NCBI GenBank assembly: GCA_017462795.1
Contig: JAFTQL010000035.1
Span: 1-62,359 of the forward strand
Direction: 5' to 3'
From: Clostridia bacterium
GTDB lineage: Bacteria; Bacillota; Clostridia; Oscillospirales; CAG-272
DNA length: 62,359 nt
In this document: piece by piece, positions 9,086-16,951 of the stretch
Numbering within the stretch: position 1 is the stretch's first letter
How the letters are laid out: each line of letters begins with the position of its first letter
Position numbers and translations under genes: made by a program
The notes under the pieces: model-generated
Seen by the model: only the letters and a program-made list of their open reading frames with translations
Told to the model about the DNA's origin: nothing
Database searches by the model: none

Positions 9086-10036
9086 CTATATCCTTTCAAC
9101 TGTATCTAAAATTCCTTTCAGGTATCCGATAGCGAAGAGCCTGCCGAGCGCGTCGTAGCCCGCGAGAGTGGACTGTTCTCCCGCCAATGTAGGTACGTGG
9201 TCTACTCGGATGGGAACATTCACGCCGTTTTGAATATATGTTTTCATCAAGCTTGCCATGTCGATATCTCCGTTATCATGAAAGGTCTCGCGGAAATGTT
9301 CCGGTTCACCTTTTGTGTTACGGAAATGGACAAAATATATCTTATCCGCAAGCTCCTCGACCGTCTTTTCCAAGTCCTCACCCATAATGAAGTAGGTTGC
9401 CTGACACATAGTGATACCAAGGCTATCGCTCTCGACTATGTCATAGACCGCTTTTTTGATGTTAGCCTTGCTTATCATTATTCTTTCCACGTCTCCAAGA
9501 CGGGATATGGGCGGATCGTCGGGGTGAAGCGCTAATCTTATGCCGTATTTCTCGGCTTCGGGAATGACCGCTTTTATAAAATATTCGTAGTTCTTCCACA
9601 ACTCGTCTGCCGTTATTCTCGCTCCCGTAGGTTTAAAATCCGCCATATTGAACTCAGTCACGCGCGCTCCGCCACGCTCGATGAAGTCGCTTGATGTGCG
9701 AAGCCAACCAATATGCGCCATCCAGTTGAAGCAGATCGTGTCAATGTTCAGTTCCCTCATTATCGGAAACATCTTGATAACCTTTTCTATGCTCTCGTCA
9801 CGCTTTTCGTCTCCCGCCTTGATGTGGTCATGCACCTCGTTGGGCATGGGCTCGATAACTACGGGAGTTATTCCGAAATCGGTAAAGCGCTTATGTACAG
9901 TCCGCCAATGAGACTTATCGATCAGATCAAAGGCATCGTCCTCGGGAAGCCTTATGACACCGTGGCGCACTCCTGACTGAATTGCAAAATCCCAAGTCGC
10001 GTCACGCTGACTTCTGAAATAATCCGTTAAGATCAT
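9086..10036 (-). CDS. uxuA: D-mannonate dehydratase
   Basis: 316 residues; converts D-mannonate to 2-keto-3-deoxy-D-gluconate in the cytoplasm. UxuA-family TIM-barrel motifs are visible: LALHPDDPP, a Cys in MCQATYF, VHFRN, FHDNGDIDM and RVDHVPTL, which carry the metal and substrate ligands. It is shorter than the E. coli enzyme (394) because an insertion typical of proteobacterial UxuA is absent. It starts 4 nt after the SDR stop, so the two are co-translated. Neighbours supply the preceding steps (UxaC, SDR). Confidence 0.9.
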   Translation of the reverse strand: MILTDYFRSQRDATWDFAIQSGVRHGVIRLPEDDAFDLIDKSHWRTVHKRFTDFGITPVVIEPMPNEVHDHIKAGDEKRDESIEKVIKMFPIMRELNIDTICFNWMAHIGWLRTSSDFIERGGARVTEFNMADFKPTGARITADELWKNYEYFIKAVIPEAEKYGIRLALHPDDPPISRLGDVERIMISKANIKKAVYDIVESDSLGITMCQATYFIMGEDLEKTVEELADKIYFVHFRNTKGEPEHFRETFHDNGDIDMASLMKTYIQNGVNVPIRVDHVPTLAGEQSTLAGYDALGRLFAIGYLKGILDTVERI

Positions 10037-10040
10037 GTCT

Positions 10041-10889
10041 TCATACCCCGCTAAGTGTCAAAAATCCGCCGTCAACGGGAATGGTTACACCCGTGACGAA
10101 GGAGGACATTCTGTCATCCAGGAGGAAGCGAATACAGCCGCACATATCGGTTGCCTGTCCGAAGTTGCCCATGGGAGTATGCTTTATGACATCCTTGCCG
10201 CGCTGTGTAAGTCCTTCCTCCACAGTGCCGAGATACGCCTTGCTTCTCTCGTTGACGATAAATCCCGGAGCAACAGCATTGATACGAATGCCCGCCTCGG
10301 CAAAATATGCCGCAAAGCCTTTTGTAAAGTTAGCTACAGCCGCTTTGCTCATAGCATAAGCAAAGTTACGCGTAAGAGGACAGTAGGTATTCATGGAAGC
10401 AAAGTTTATGATGCTTCCTCCGCCTTGCTTAGCCATATATTTCGCAAAAGCTATAATAGGATATACTGTACCCATGGTATTCAGGCGAATGACACCCTCA
10501 AAGGCTTCCATATCGATATTATAAAGTCCCTTAATATCTTCGGGACGGTCCTCTTCAAGCTCTCTTGGATCGAACTTTGTAATATTGGGCATTGCCTTTA
10601 TATTGTTTCCGCCCGCTCCGTTAATAAGAAAATCGCATCTTCCAAGCTCCTTGATCACGTTCTCGGCGAGAGTCTCAACAGACTTCTGATCTGTAACATC
10701 GCAGGTATAGCAGTTGCATTTGCCGCCTGTCGAAAGTATCTCGGACTCAACCTTTTTCAGATTATCTGTGTTGCGGTCTGCCAAGGCTACCGTAACACCG
10801 AGACTTGCCAGATCCTTGGCTACCTGTGAGCAGATCACACCTGCCGCGCCTGTTACGACGGCTACCTTGTTGTTGAAATAAGTATCCAT
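10041..10889 (-). CDS. SDR-type D-mannonate oxidoreductase (fructuronate reductase)
   Basis: 282 residues. Rossmann motif TGAAGVI near residue 14, NAG region as NGAGG, Ser and YAMSK catalytic residues, and SDR C-terminal VDGGF. The insertion after NGAGG is typical of the short-chain mannonate/fructuronate oxidoreductases such as B. subtilis YjmF. Between uxaC and uxuA it most likely reduces D-fructuronate to D-mannonate with NAD(P)H. AAGGAG is 7 nt before the ATG; 12 nt separate it from uxaC. Confidence 0.85.
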   Translation of the reverse strand: MDTYFNNKVAVVTGAAGVICSQVAKDLASLGVTVALADRNTDNLKKVESEILSTGGKCNCYTCDVTDQKSVETLAENVIKELGRCDFLINGAGGNNIKAMPNITKFDPRELEEDRPEDIKGLYNIDMEAFEGVIRLNTMGTVYPIIAFAKYMAKQGGGSIINFASMNTYCPLTRNFAYAMSKAAVANFTKGFAAYFAEAGIRINAVAPGFIVNERSKAYLGTVEEGLTQRGKDVIKHTPMGNFGQATDMCGCIRFLLDDRMSSFVTGVTIPVDGGFLTLSGV

Positions 10890-10901
10890 TTCATTTCTCC
10901 T

Positions 10902-12188
10902 TTATATTTTGATTTTATTTTTTGCGTTTCCATAGCATATTTTGCGAACGATATCTCCCTGTATTTCAAACGGCAGATCCCTATCCAACGCGGTATTTTG
11001 TCCGTCCATCCATGAACACAGCAATCTGCGGAAATAATCGTGGCGTACAAAGGACAGAATGCTTCGGGAATCTGTTGTCATTCCGATGAACTGTGATGCC
11101 ACTCCGAAGGATGCTATACAGTTCAAGGTGTTTTCTATACCGAGGACATGATCGCACCACCACCATGCAGGTCCAAGTTGTACCTTTGAGGGCACTCCGT
11201 CCTTGGAAAACGAGCCCTGCATTACAGCAAGAGGCGCTTGATCGTTCATATTCAAAGAAAAGAGTACTGTGTCGGGAAGTCCTCCCGCACATTCCATTAC
11301 ATTCAGAAGATCACAGACAGAGGAAATATTGAAGCTTCCTCCCGCCATCGCGTATCCTCCTGCGGGTCCCGCCACACGGGCAAGTCGTGAGCTTGTTTTT
11401 CTTTTGGCATCCAAATGCAAAAGAAGTATCCAGCCTCGCTTTGCGTATTCGATACCGAGGCGCGTGAGGATATCTGCCTTTTTGCCGTTGGTATCATTTT
11501 CAAAAAAGTCCGCGTCAAGGGCATGATCGGCAAAGCGACAGCCTGCCGCAGAGAATCTGTCAAGCATAACACATACCGCGTTTATATAAGAATCCGTATC
11601 GGTTATCTGTGTCTCCGTTTTTCGTGACAGCTCCGTTATAACTTCCTTCGCAGGCTCAATCAGATTGTCACCGCGCAATGAGGGTGCAACTTTCTTACCG
11701 TCAAACGGCGAGAGATCGTCAAGGAGTGAGGCTACGGGAGATTGATATTCTACGTTGAATCGGTCAAGTATAGCATTGTTTGAAAATTCATCCGACGAAA
11801 GCATCTCGCCGCACTTGTCATATATATATTTTGCGTTTTCCCTTGTGGGAAGCTCGTCTATCCCGAAAATGCGGGAAAGCTCCATTTTCGACCAATCGTA
11901 TACGGGATTCCCCACAAGATATGGAACTATCTCACAGTATTTCTCGAACTTCTCATATGACCCGGCGTTGCCTGTAATGAATCGCTCCTCCACACCGCAA
12001 ATGCGCATCAACCTATGCTTATACGGATCGGAGGCAAGCCACAGCTCATAGAGATTCTCAAACCGTCTGTCACATGCGATATCCGCCACCGACACGTGAT
12101 TATGATAATCGATAACAGGCAGATCCTTCGCAAATTCCAAATAAAGTCGCTCGGCGTTTGTTGTTTTCAGTAAATAGCTCTTATTCAT
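10902..12188 (-). CDS. uxaC: Uronate isomerase (glucuronate/galacturonate isomerase)
   Basis: 428 residues of the amidohydrolase-fold UxaC family. Metal-binding DYHNH near residue 27, GPAWWWCDH near 330 and TDSRS plus FVRHDYFRR near the C-terminus are diagnostic. It converts D-glucuronate to D-fructuronate (or galacturonate to tagaturonate); the mannonate genes that follow favour glucuronate. It is the first gene of a four-gene operon read from the promoter at 12263-12291 with the conserved upstream element. Confidence 0.95.
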   Translation of the reverse strand: MNKSYLLKTTNAERLYLEFAKDLPVIDYHNHVSVADIACDRRFENLYELWLASDPYKHRLMRICGVEERFITGNAGSYEKFEKYCEIVPYLVGNPVYDWSKMELSRIFGIDELPTRENAKYIYDKCGEMLSSDEFSNNAILDRFNVEYQSPVASLLDDLSPFDGKKVAPSLRGDNLIEPAKEVITELSRKTETQITDTDSYINAVCVMLDRFSAAGCRFADHALDADFFENDTNGKKADILTRLGIEYAKRGWILLLHLDAKRKTSSRLARVAGPAGGYAMAGGSFNISSVCDLLNVMECAGGLPDTVLFSLNMNDQAPLAVMQGSFSKDGVPSKVQLGPAWWWCDHVLGIENTLNCIASFGVASQFIGMTTDSRSILSFVRHDYFRRLLCSWMDGQNTALDRDLPFEIQGDIVRKICYGNAKNKIKI

Positions 12189-12262
12189 ACTTTTATTACC
12201 TTATATACTTTTTTGGTGATCGCCCCAAAAATTTATCTCCTTTATCATTCCGTTACAAACTA

Positions 12263-12291
12263 AGTATAACACAAATCAATACGGGATTCAA
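12263..12291 (-). promoter_or_regulatory. uxaC operon promoter
   Basis: Minus strand TTGAAT (12286-12291), 17-bp spacer, TATACT (12263-12268). The -35 overlaps the end of the conserved element at 12286-12327. Confidence 0.65.
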
Positions 12292-12327
12292 TTGCAAATA
12301 CAGCCATTTTTAACACGATTCAATCAT
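12286..12327 (-). promoter_or_regulatory. Uronate-regulon activator element, copy 1
   Basis: Minus strand, in order: ATGATTGAAT, C, GTGTTAAAAA, a 6-base variable stretch, TATTTGCAATTG, then the -35. About 33 of 42 bases match the element at 16052-16093, in the same register to the -35. This placement is typical of AraC-family activators; the divergent AraC gene at 12381 is the obvious candidate (inference). Confidence 0.6.
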
Positions 12328-12334
12328 TTTCATA

Positions 12335-12363
12335 TTGACATCCGGGCAAAGGAGATGTATAAT
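12335..12363 (+). promoter_or_regulatory. Promoter of AraC gene at 12381
   Basis: TTGACA (12335-12340), 17-bp spacer, TATAAT (12358-12363), a consensus promoter. The ATG is only 17 nt beyond the -10, so the leader is extremely short. Confidence 0.75.
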
Positions 12364-12380
12364 ATATCCGAGGTGATAAT

Positions 12381-13157
12381 ATGAAATATCAGTACAATTT
12401 ACAAGAGCCGAATTTTACGGTAGAGAACATAGACATACAGAACGTATCAAGACCGAAGGATTATAAGCATTCCTTCCGTAACGGACGTACAAAGCACGGA
12501 TTCGTATATACCGTCAGCGGACGGATGCTCGACATATTTCACGCAGGAGATAAGGAAAGCATATACGTCAGCGCAGGAGAGCTGATATTTATTCCCAAGG
12601 GCAGTGTCTATACAAGCGTGTACCTTGAGGATGATACGGAGATAAAAATAATACAATTTGATATTGCGGGAGGCGAGCTTCCCGAATATCTGTCAAAGCC
12701 CGTAAAGCTTAATCTTCCCAAAGTAGGAGAGCTTGTAGAGGCGTTTTTCAATCCCATGAAAAATCACATCTCCAATCATCCGTTTTATTATCTCTCTTGT
12801 CTTTACAACCTTTTATGGCAAATTGACGAAAGCTATTTACGCATACCGACAAAATACAAAAAACTTCAGCCGGCATTATCGGAAATTACCGAATATTGGC
12901 AAAAAAATGAAACTGTATCTTACTACGCCGACCTGTGTAATATGAGTGAGAGCAATTTTCGCAGACTGTTTCGGGAATATATGGACATGTCACCAATAGA
13001 GTACCGTAATGATCTTCGCCTGAAAAATGCCAAAGCAATGCTCGGTAGCGGAGAGTACAATGTTTCCGAGACCGCGGCAGCATCGGGATTTTCAAATTTG
13101 TCCTTTTTCATCAGACTATATAAAAAAAAATACGGCTATACGCCGAAAAACGAGTGA
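12381..13157 (+). CDS. AraC-family transcriptional regulator (candidate regulator of hexuronate genes)
   Basis: 258 residues: N-terminal cupin-like ligand domain (about 1-150, GELIFIPKGSVYTSV) and C-terminal double helix-turn-helix (about 165-258, including NMSESNFRRLFREY and ending GYTPKNE). It is divergent from uxaC, sharing a 190-bp intergenic region with the conserved element 12286-12327. Probably it senses a uronate or a derived sugar acid and activates the uxaC and M55/GH39 promoters; that is inference from placement. Confidence 0.85.
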   Translation: MKYQYNLQEPNFTVENIDIQNVSRPKDYKHSFRNGRTKHGFVYTVSGRMLDIFHAGDKESIYVSAGELIFIPKGSVYTSVYLEDDTEIKIIQFDIAGGELPEYLSKPVKLNLPKVGELVEAFFNPMKNHISNHPFYYLSCLYNLLWQIDESYLRIPTKYKKLQPALSEITEYWQKNETVSYYADLCNMSESNFRRLFREYMDMSPIEYRNDLRLKNAKAMLGSGEYNVSETAAASGFSNLSFFIRLYKKKYGYTPKNE

Positions 13158-13499
13158 TCGTAAAGTCACACCCCTACAGATATTTTACTATGATCAGATC
13201 TTATATCTCTGCACTTGCATTAATCTTTTCAATAGTGTTTCTGATATTATTTACCACAAATCCACTGTTACCTGAAATAATAAGTCCGCGATTGGCATAA
13301 TAGGTATTCAAACAATCCGCAATAAAATCAACAAATTTTCACAGCATCGCAAAAGCATCAAAGCGACCGCAGATACCGAAAATCTACGGTCGCTTTTTCT
13401 TCACTTTACGCAACATTCCTGAGCTTGCATTAAGTTTTTCCTGTGTGACACACTTATAACTATATGGCGAATTTGGTTTGCACACCCACTCCTTGATAT
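13158..13499. other. Intergenic region between convergent genes
   Basis: No gene or promoter that I can support. It holds the terminator hairpin at 13362-13399; the remainder is AT-rich without clear repeats. Confidence 0.5.
13362..13399 (+). terminator. Terminator after the AraC gene (member of a repeated hairpin family)
   Basis: AGCGACCG (13362-13369) pairs with CGGTCGCT (13387-13394), extended by AGAT/ATCT and followed by TTTTTC. The arm sequence resembles those at 18534, 38966, 55937 and 59147. Confidence 0.75.
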
Positions 13500-15848
13500 T
13501 TAATACAAAATCCTGTAGTCCCCTCCGGGCGAATCTGCGGAGATAAGTGTGCTGTCAATGTAAACACCGTCATGAGTATAAATGCCCTTTTTCTCGTTTT
13601 GAGAAGAGCGGCGGAAGGAAAGGCGGTATTCCTGTCCTCTGTATAGCCGTTTTACACTGTATTCATTCCAATCCGAAGGAACACAGGGGCATATACGTAA
13701 TCCGTCAAAATCCGCTTCCGCCCCCAACATTTTCTCAAATCCAGCGTGAATGAGCCATGCGGGTGTTGCCGTAAACCAAGAAAAAAGATTCATTCCAAAA
13801 CGCTCGGAATCAGGACCGAAATGCACGTTTCCTGTACAGTACGGCTCGCTTGTTCTCCGACAGTCCGAATTATCGGGGTGATTGGGCAAAAGACGAATAA
13901 AAGTATCGTAAGCCTCATCATACTCTCCCCTTGCGATATCGGAATATACCTTAAAGGAAGCCGCATGAAGATAAACCGAGGCGTTAGCGAAGGTCCCGGG
14001 AAGCTGGTTTGCGAGATTTCCGCAGGTCTTATCATTGACATAAGGCGGGTACAGCAGCAAAGGACCGAACATGGTAGTCAGATACGTGTTCACCGCCGTT
14101 ACCATACTTTTGATACGACCCGGATCGTCCTCAATACCCGTAAATATAGCCCACGTTTGTGGATTAAGATATATCTTGCCCTCAGCGCAACGGCGTGAAC
14201 CAACAGGCAAGCCATCGCTCTTGAAGCCGTAAACATACCATTTTCCGTCCCACGCCGCGTCTCGAACCGCACTTTTATATTCGGCGTTGCGTAGTCTCAT
14301 TATCTCCGCCTTTTCTTCATTGCCCACAGCATCGTATATCTGCGCCATACAATCCTGCGCCCAATATGCCTGCATGGTAGCCCACGCGGATGTGGCTGTT
14401 CCGTTTTGATTTATTCCCGCAAGACCGTCCAGCCAATCTCCGTCTCTCATAAGCAGGAGTCCGTTCTCTCCCCTGTGCCCGTACGCATAATTTACAGTTT
14501 TCCACAAATGCGCCTCGACCGTATCGGTGTCATCCGTGTCAATATAAGGAAGAGGTCTGTCAATATACGAAAGATCCCCCGTCTCCTTGAGATACTGAAG
14601 AACCATGGCAGGTGCCCACAGAGGACAATCCACAAAATCCGCTTTATTGGTGATCCCCGCATAGGAATCGTATCCGCGCACCGAGTGACCGTCAGAATAC
14701 AGGTGACTCAACGACTCGTCCATTCGTGCCGCGGAGTAATCGGGACGTATGAGCATAGCGCCCCAGACATCCTGCAATACATCTCTGAAGCCTGCGTTTT
14801 GCGTATTACGATTGTACAGATAGGTAAGTCCCAGCTGATATTTCAGCCACACATTGAGAAACCGCTCTGAATTTTTATCGGGAAGTGAGCATGTGTTGTA
14901 GGAAAATTCCTTCTCCCAATAGGCAAGGGTATCGGAGCAAGCCTTTTCGGCGCATTTGCTTGAAAGATATCTTGTGATCGAGGAGGTTACTTCCTCACAT
15001 TTATCCGAAGAGGCAGATACTACCGTCCGTGTCAAAGTCCCTCCAACAGGCAAGAGAATATCCGTATAGAGATTTACATAGGTATAACAATAGTCCTTAT
15101 AAGCAACAGGATCTTTTTTCTTTGACGCAAGCACCTTCTCCCGCTTTTTCTCAACATAACCGCAGGTCATATCCTCAAAAGCAAACGCGCCGTACATGGT
15201 ATCAAAAGGAAGTCCCAGTCCGTCTCCCTTTGCGAAATATCCGTGATCAATTCTCTCCACCGCTAAATTCTCACACGGCTTTTTACTGCCATACACATTA
15301 AGCGTGTTGTTGAACGCCCACGCCTGCTGAGCGTGCAAGCGTAAACGCCTGTCCCGATTACCCGTATTGCGTATCTGAGCTATCCAGCATTCGCAGTAAG
15401 CGTCCCGAGGAACAAAAACCTTTACCGAGAAAGCTATACCGTCAACCTCACCGATAAACTCCGAGCAGCCCGCCCTGACCTTGCAGATGATATTAGGGCT
15501 GTCAAAAAGATTGACCGTTCTGCCGCTTTCAAGGTCAATTGCCTCAAGCAGACGCTTGCCGTCAAGATCACGGACTATATAAAATTCCCTCTTGTAGTAT
15601 TTTGTGACGCGATTGTAAAAGCCGCCGAACGCGGTATAGCCCTCGCCCCGATTTGCAATAACGGAAATAAACTTGTCATTGTAAAGCATATTCAGCCATT
15701 GACGCGGTGTATTGGGGTCTGTGATGGTGTAGCATGCTCCGTCCTCGGAAAAATATCCGAACTCTTTTGAGGTATCGCAATAGGTATCGTAATCTGTATA
15801 GCAGATCCGCGAATCGATGGCGTAGCTGCGTTCCTGGGTGTTTTTCAT
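13500..15848 (-). CDS. GH94-family glycoside phosphorylase
   Basis: 782 residues from the ATG at 15848, chosen because AAGGAG lies 9 nt before it; the upstream in-frame ATG at 15899 has no site. GH94 landmarks in order: N-terminal beta-sandwich, GFRDVLQDVWGAM, DGDWLDGL (the second Asp-rich motif holds the catalytic acid in GH94), NPQTWAIFTG, SEPYC and a C-terminal FSWFTATPAWL stretch. It should cleave a beta-glucoside with phosphate to give glucose 1-phosphate in the cytoplasm. Next to uronate genes it may act on a disaccharide ending in an acid, such as cellobionate or glucosyl-glucuronate, as some GH94 enzymes do; cellobiose or chitobiose remain possible. Confidence 0.8.
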   Translation of the reverse strand: MKNTQERSYAIDSRICYTDYDTYCDTSKEFGYFSEDGACYTITDPNTPRQWLNMLYNDKFISVIANRGEGYTAFGGFYNRVTKYYKREFYIVRDLDGKRLLEAIDLESGRTVNLFDSPNIICKVRAGCSEFIGEVDGIAFSVKVFVPRDAYCECWIAQIRNTGNRDRRLRLHAQQAWAFNNTLNVYGSKKPCENLAVERIDHGYFAKGDGLGLPFDTMYGAFAFEDMTCGYVEKKREKVLASKKKDPVAYKDYCYTYVNLYTDILLPVGGTLTRTVVSASSDKCEEVTSSITRYLSSKCAEKACSDTLAYWEKEFSYNTCSLPDKNSERFLNVWLKYQLGLTYLYNRNTQNAGFRDVLQDVWGAMLIRPDYSAARMDESLSHLYSDGHSVRGYDSYAGITNKADFVDCPLWAPAMVLQYLKETGDLSYIDRPLPYIDTDDTDTVEAHLWKTVNYAYGHRGENGLLLMRDGDWLDGLAGINQNGTATSAWATMQAYWAQDCMAQIYDAVGNEEKAEIMRLRNAEYKSAVRDAAWDGKWYVYGFKSDGLPVGSRRCAEGKIYLNPQTWAIFTGIEDDPGRIKSMVTAVNTYLTTMFGPLLLYPPYVNDKTCGNLANQLPGTFANASVYLHAASFKVYSDIARGEYDEAYDTFIRLLPNHPDNSDCRRTSEPYCTGNVHFGPDSERFGMNLFSWFTATPAWLIHAGFEKMLGAEADFDGLRICPCVPSDWNEYSVKRLYRGQEYRLSFRRSSQNEKKGIYTHDGVYIDSTLISADSPGGDYRILY

Positions 15849-15941
15849 ATCGACTCTCCTTAAATTTTGATAATATTGTTCACTTGACGACAATCGCAAC
15901 TGTGCTTACGCAACCGCGGCACAGTCGATCTAACTACATTT

Positions 15942-15970
15942 ATCGTATCATATCCAAGCTGTAAATTCAA
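15942..15970 (-). promoter_or_regulatory. Promoter of the GH94 phosphorylase gene
   Basis: Minus strand TTGAAT (15965-15970), 17-bp spacer, TACGAT (15942-15947). A weaker relative of the uronate element (TTGATTCGTG followed by TAAAAAATC) lies further upstream, about 15,960-16,036, at a different distance. Confidence 0.5.
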
Positions 15971-16051
15971 TATCAGGATGTTCCTGTTTTATATCATATT
16001 GTGTTATGGCTGATTTTTTACACCACGAATCAACCGCTTTGTTGATGCACT

Positions 16052-16093
16052 ATGATTGAATTGTGTTAAAAAAAATCATATTTGCAATTGCAG
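16052..16093 (+). promoter_or_regulatory. Uronate-regulon activator element, copy 2
   Basis: ATGATTGAAT, T, GTGTTAAAAA, variable bases, TATTTGCAATTG, abutting the -35 exactly as upstream of uxaC. This links the M55/GH39 pair to the uxaC operon under one regulator (inference). Confidence 0.6.
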
Positions 16094-16116
16094 CACTGTT
16101 TTTTTTATGTTATAAT
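16088..16116 (+). promoter_or_regulatory. Promoter of the M55-GH39 operon
   Basis: TTGCAG (16088-16093), 17-bp spacer, TATAAT (16111-16116). Confidence 0.65.
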
Positions 16117-16156
16117 ATTTTCAAAGTAATTTCAGAGACTGTTGGAAGGAAATAAA

Positions 16157-16939
16157 ATGAACGTATTTATTTTTACCGATCTGGAGGGTATCAGCGGAGT
16201 TACCAATATAGATTTCATGGACAAGGACAATCCAAAATACAGCCTTGCATGCCAGCTTCTTTGCAAAAGCATAAATTCAGCTGTGTCCGCCTGTATAGAC
16301 GCGGGGGCTGACAAGATATACTATATCGACGGACACGCGGGCGGCGGAAACATATGTGAGGAAGCAATAGACAAAAGAGCGTTAAAATGCAGTCTGTCCG
16401 AATGGCAAACACTTCTCGAAAATGGCGGCATTGACTGTCAGATAGAGCTTGGCTCTCACGCACGCGCGGGAACAATAGGCGGTTTCCTCGACCATACCGT
16501 ATCCTCTAAAAGCTGGTTTTGTCATAAAATAAATGGAATTGAGATGAGCGAGCTGTCATTGCACGCTCTTGTTTGCGGAGCTTACGGAATCCCAACAGTT
16601 GCCTGCATCGGTGACGAGGCGGCATGCGAGCAAGCCAAGGAGTACATTCCCGATATTTACCGCGGAGCAGTGAAAAAAGCAACCTGCCGCAATTTTGCCG
16701 AGAACTACGACAACGCGGATAATATTCTCACGGACACGATAAAGACAGCTCTCAACAATTACAAAAACGTATCAATTTATAAGATAGACGAGCCGGCAAC
16801 CGTCAGCTTGACCTTTTGCCGCACAGATATGTGCGAAAAGGCTTACGCGCGTTGCACTGATGAGGTGACTCGTGTGGATGCCCGCACGCTTTGCAGGACC
16901 GTAGACAAGATCACACGATACGGCGATCTGAAATTTTAA
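16157..16939 (+). CDS. M55-family (DppA-like) D-aminopeptidase
   Basis: 260 residues from ATG 16157; GGAAGGA lies 7 nt upstream, and the in-frame TTG at 16142 is inside that site. M55 zinc motifs are recognisable: TDLEGISGV at the N-terminus (Asp and Glu ligands), DGHAGGG near residue 58, GSHARAGT near 104 and KINGIEMSE. Family members remove D-amino acids from peptides in a ring-shaped decamer. Paired with a GH39 glycosidase at 12-nt spacing, it may instead hydrolyse an amide in a glycopeptide or aminosugar compound; function uncertain. Confidence 0.75.
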   Translation: MNVFIFTDLEGISGVTNIDFMDKDNPKYSLACQLLCKSINSAVSACIDAGADKIYYIDGHAGGGNICEEAIDKRALKCSLSEWQTLLENGGIDCQIELGSHARAGTIGGFLDHTVSSKSWFCHKINGIEMSELSLHALVCGAYGIPTVACIGDEAACEQAKEYIPDIYRGAVKKATCRNFAENYDNADNILTDTIKTALNNYKNVSIYKIDEPATVSLTFCRTDMCEKAYARCTDEVTRVDARTLCRTVDKITRYGDLKF

Positions 16940-16951
16940 GAGGACATATAT

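Noticed and set aside
12210..12235. A third copy of the TTCACCAAAA block near uxaC
   Set aside because: Only TCACCAAAA is shared, on the wrong side of the promoter (inside the leader); chance is likely.
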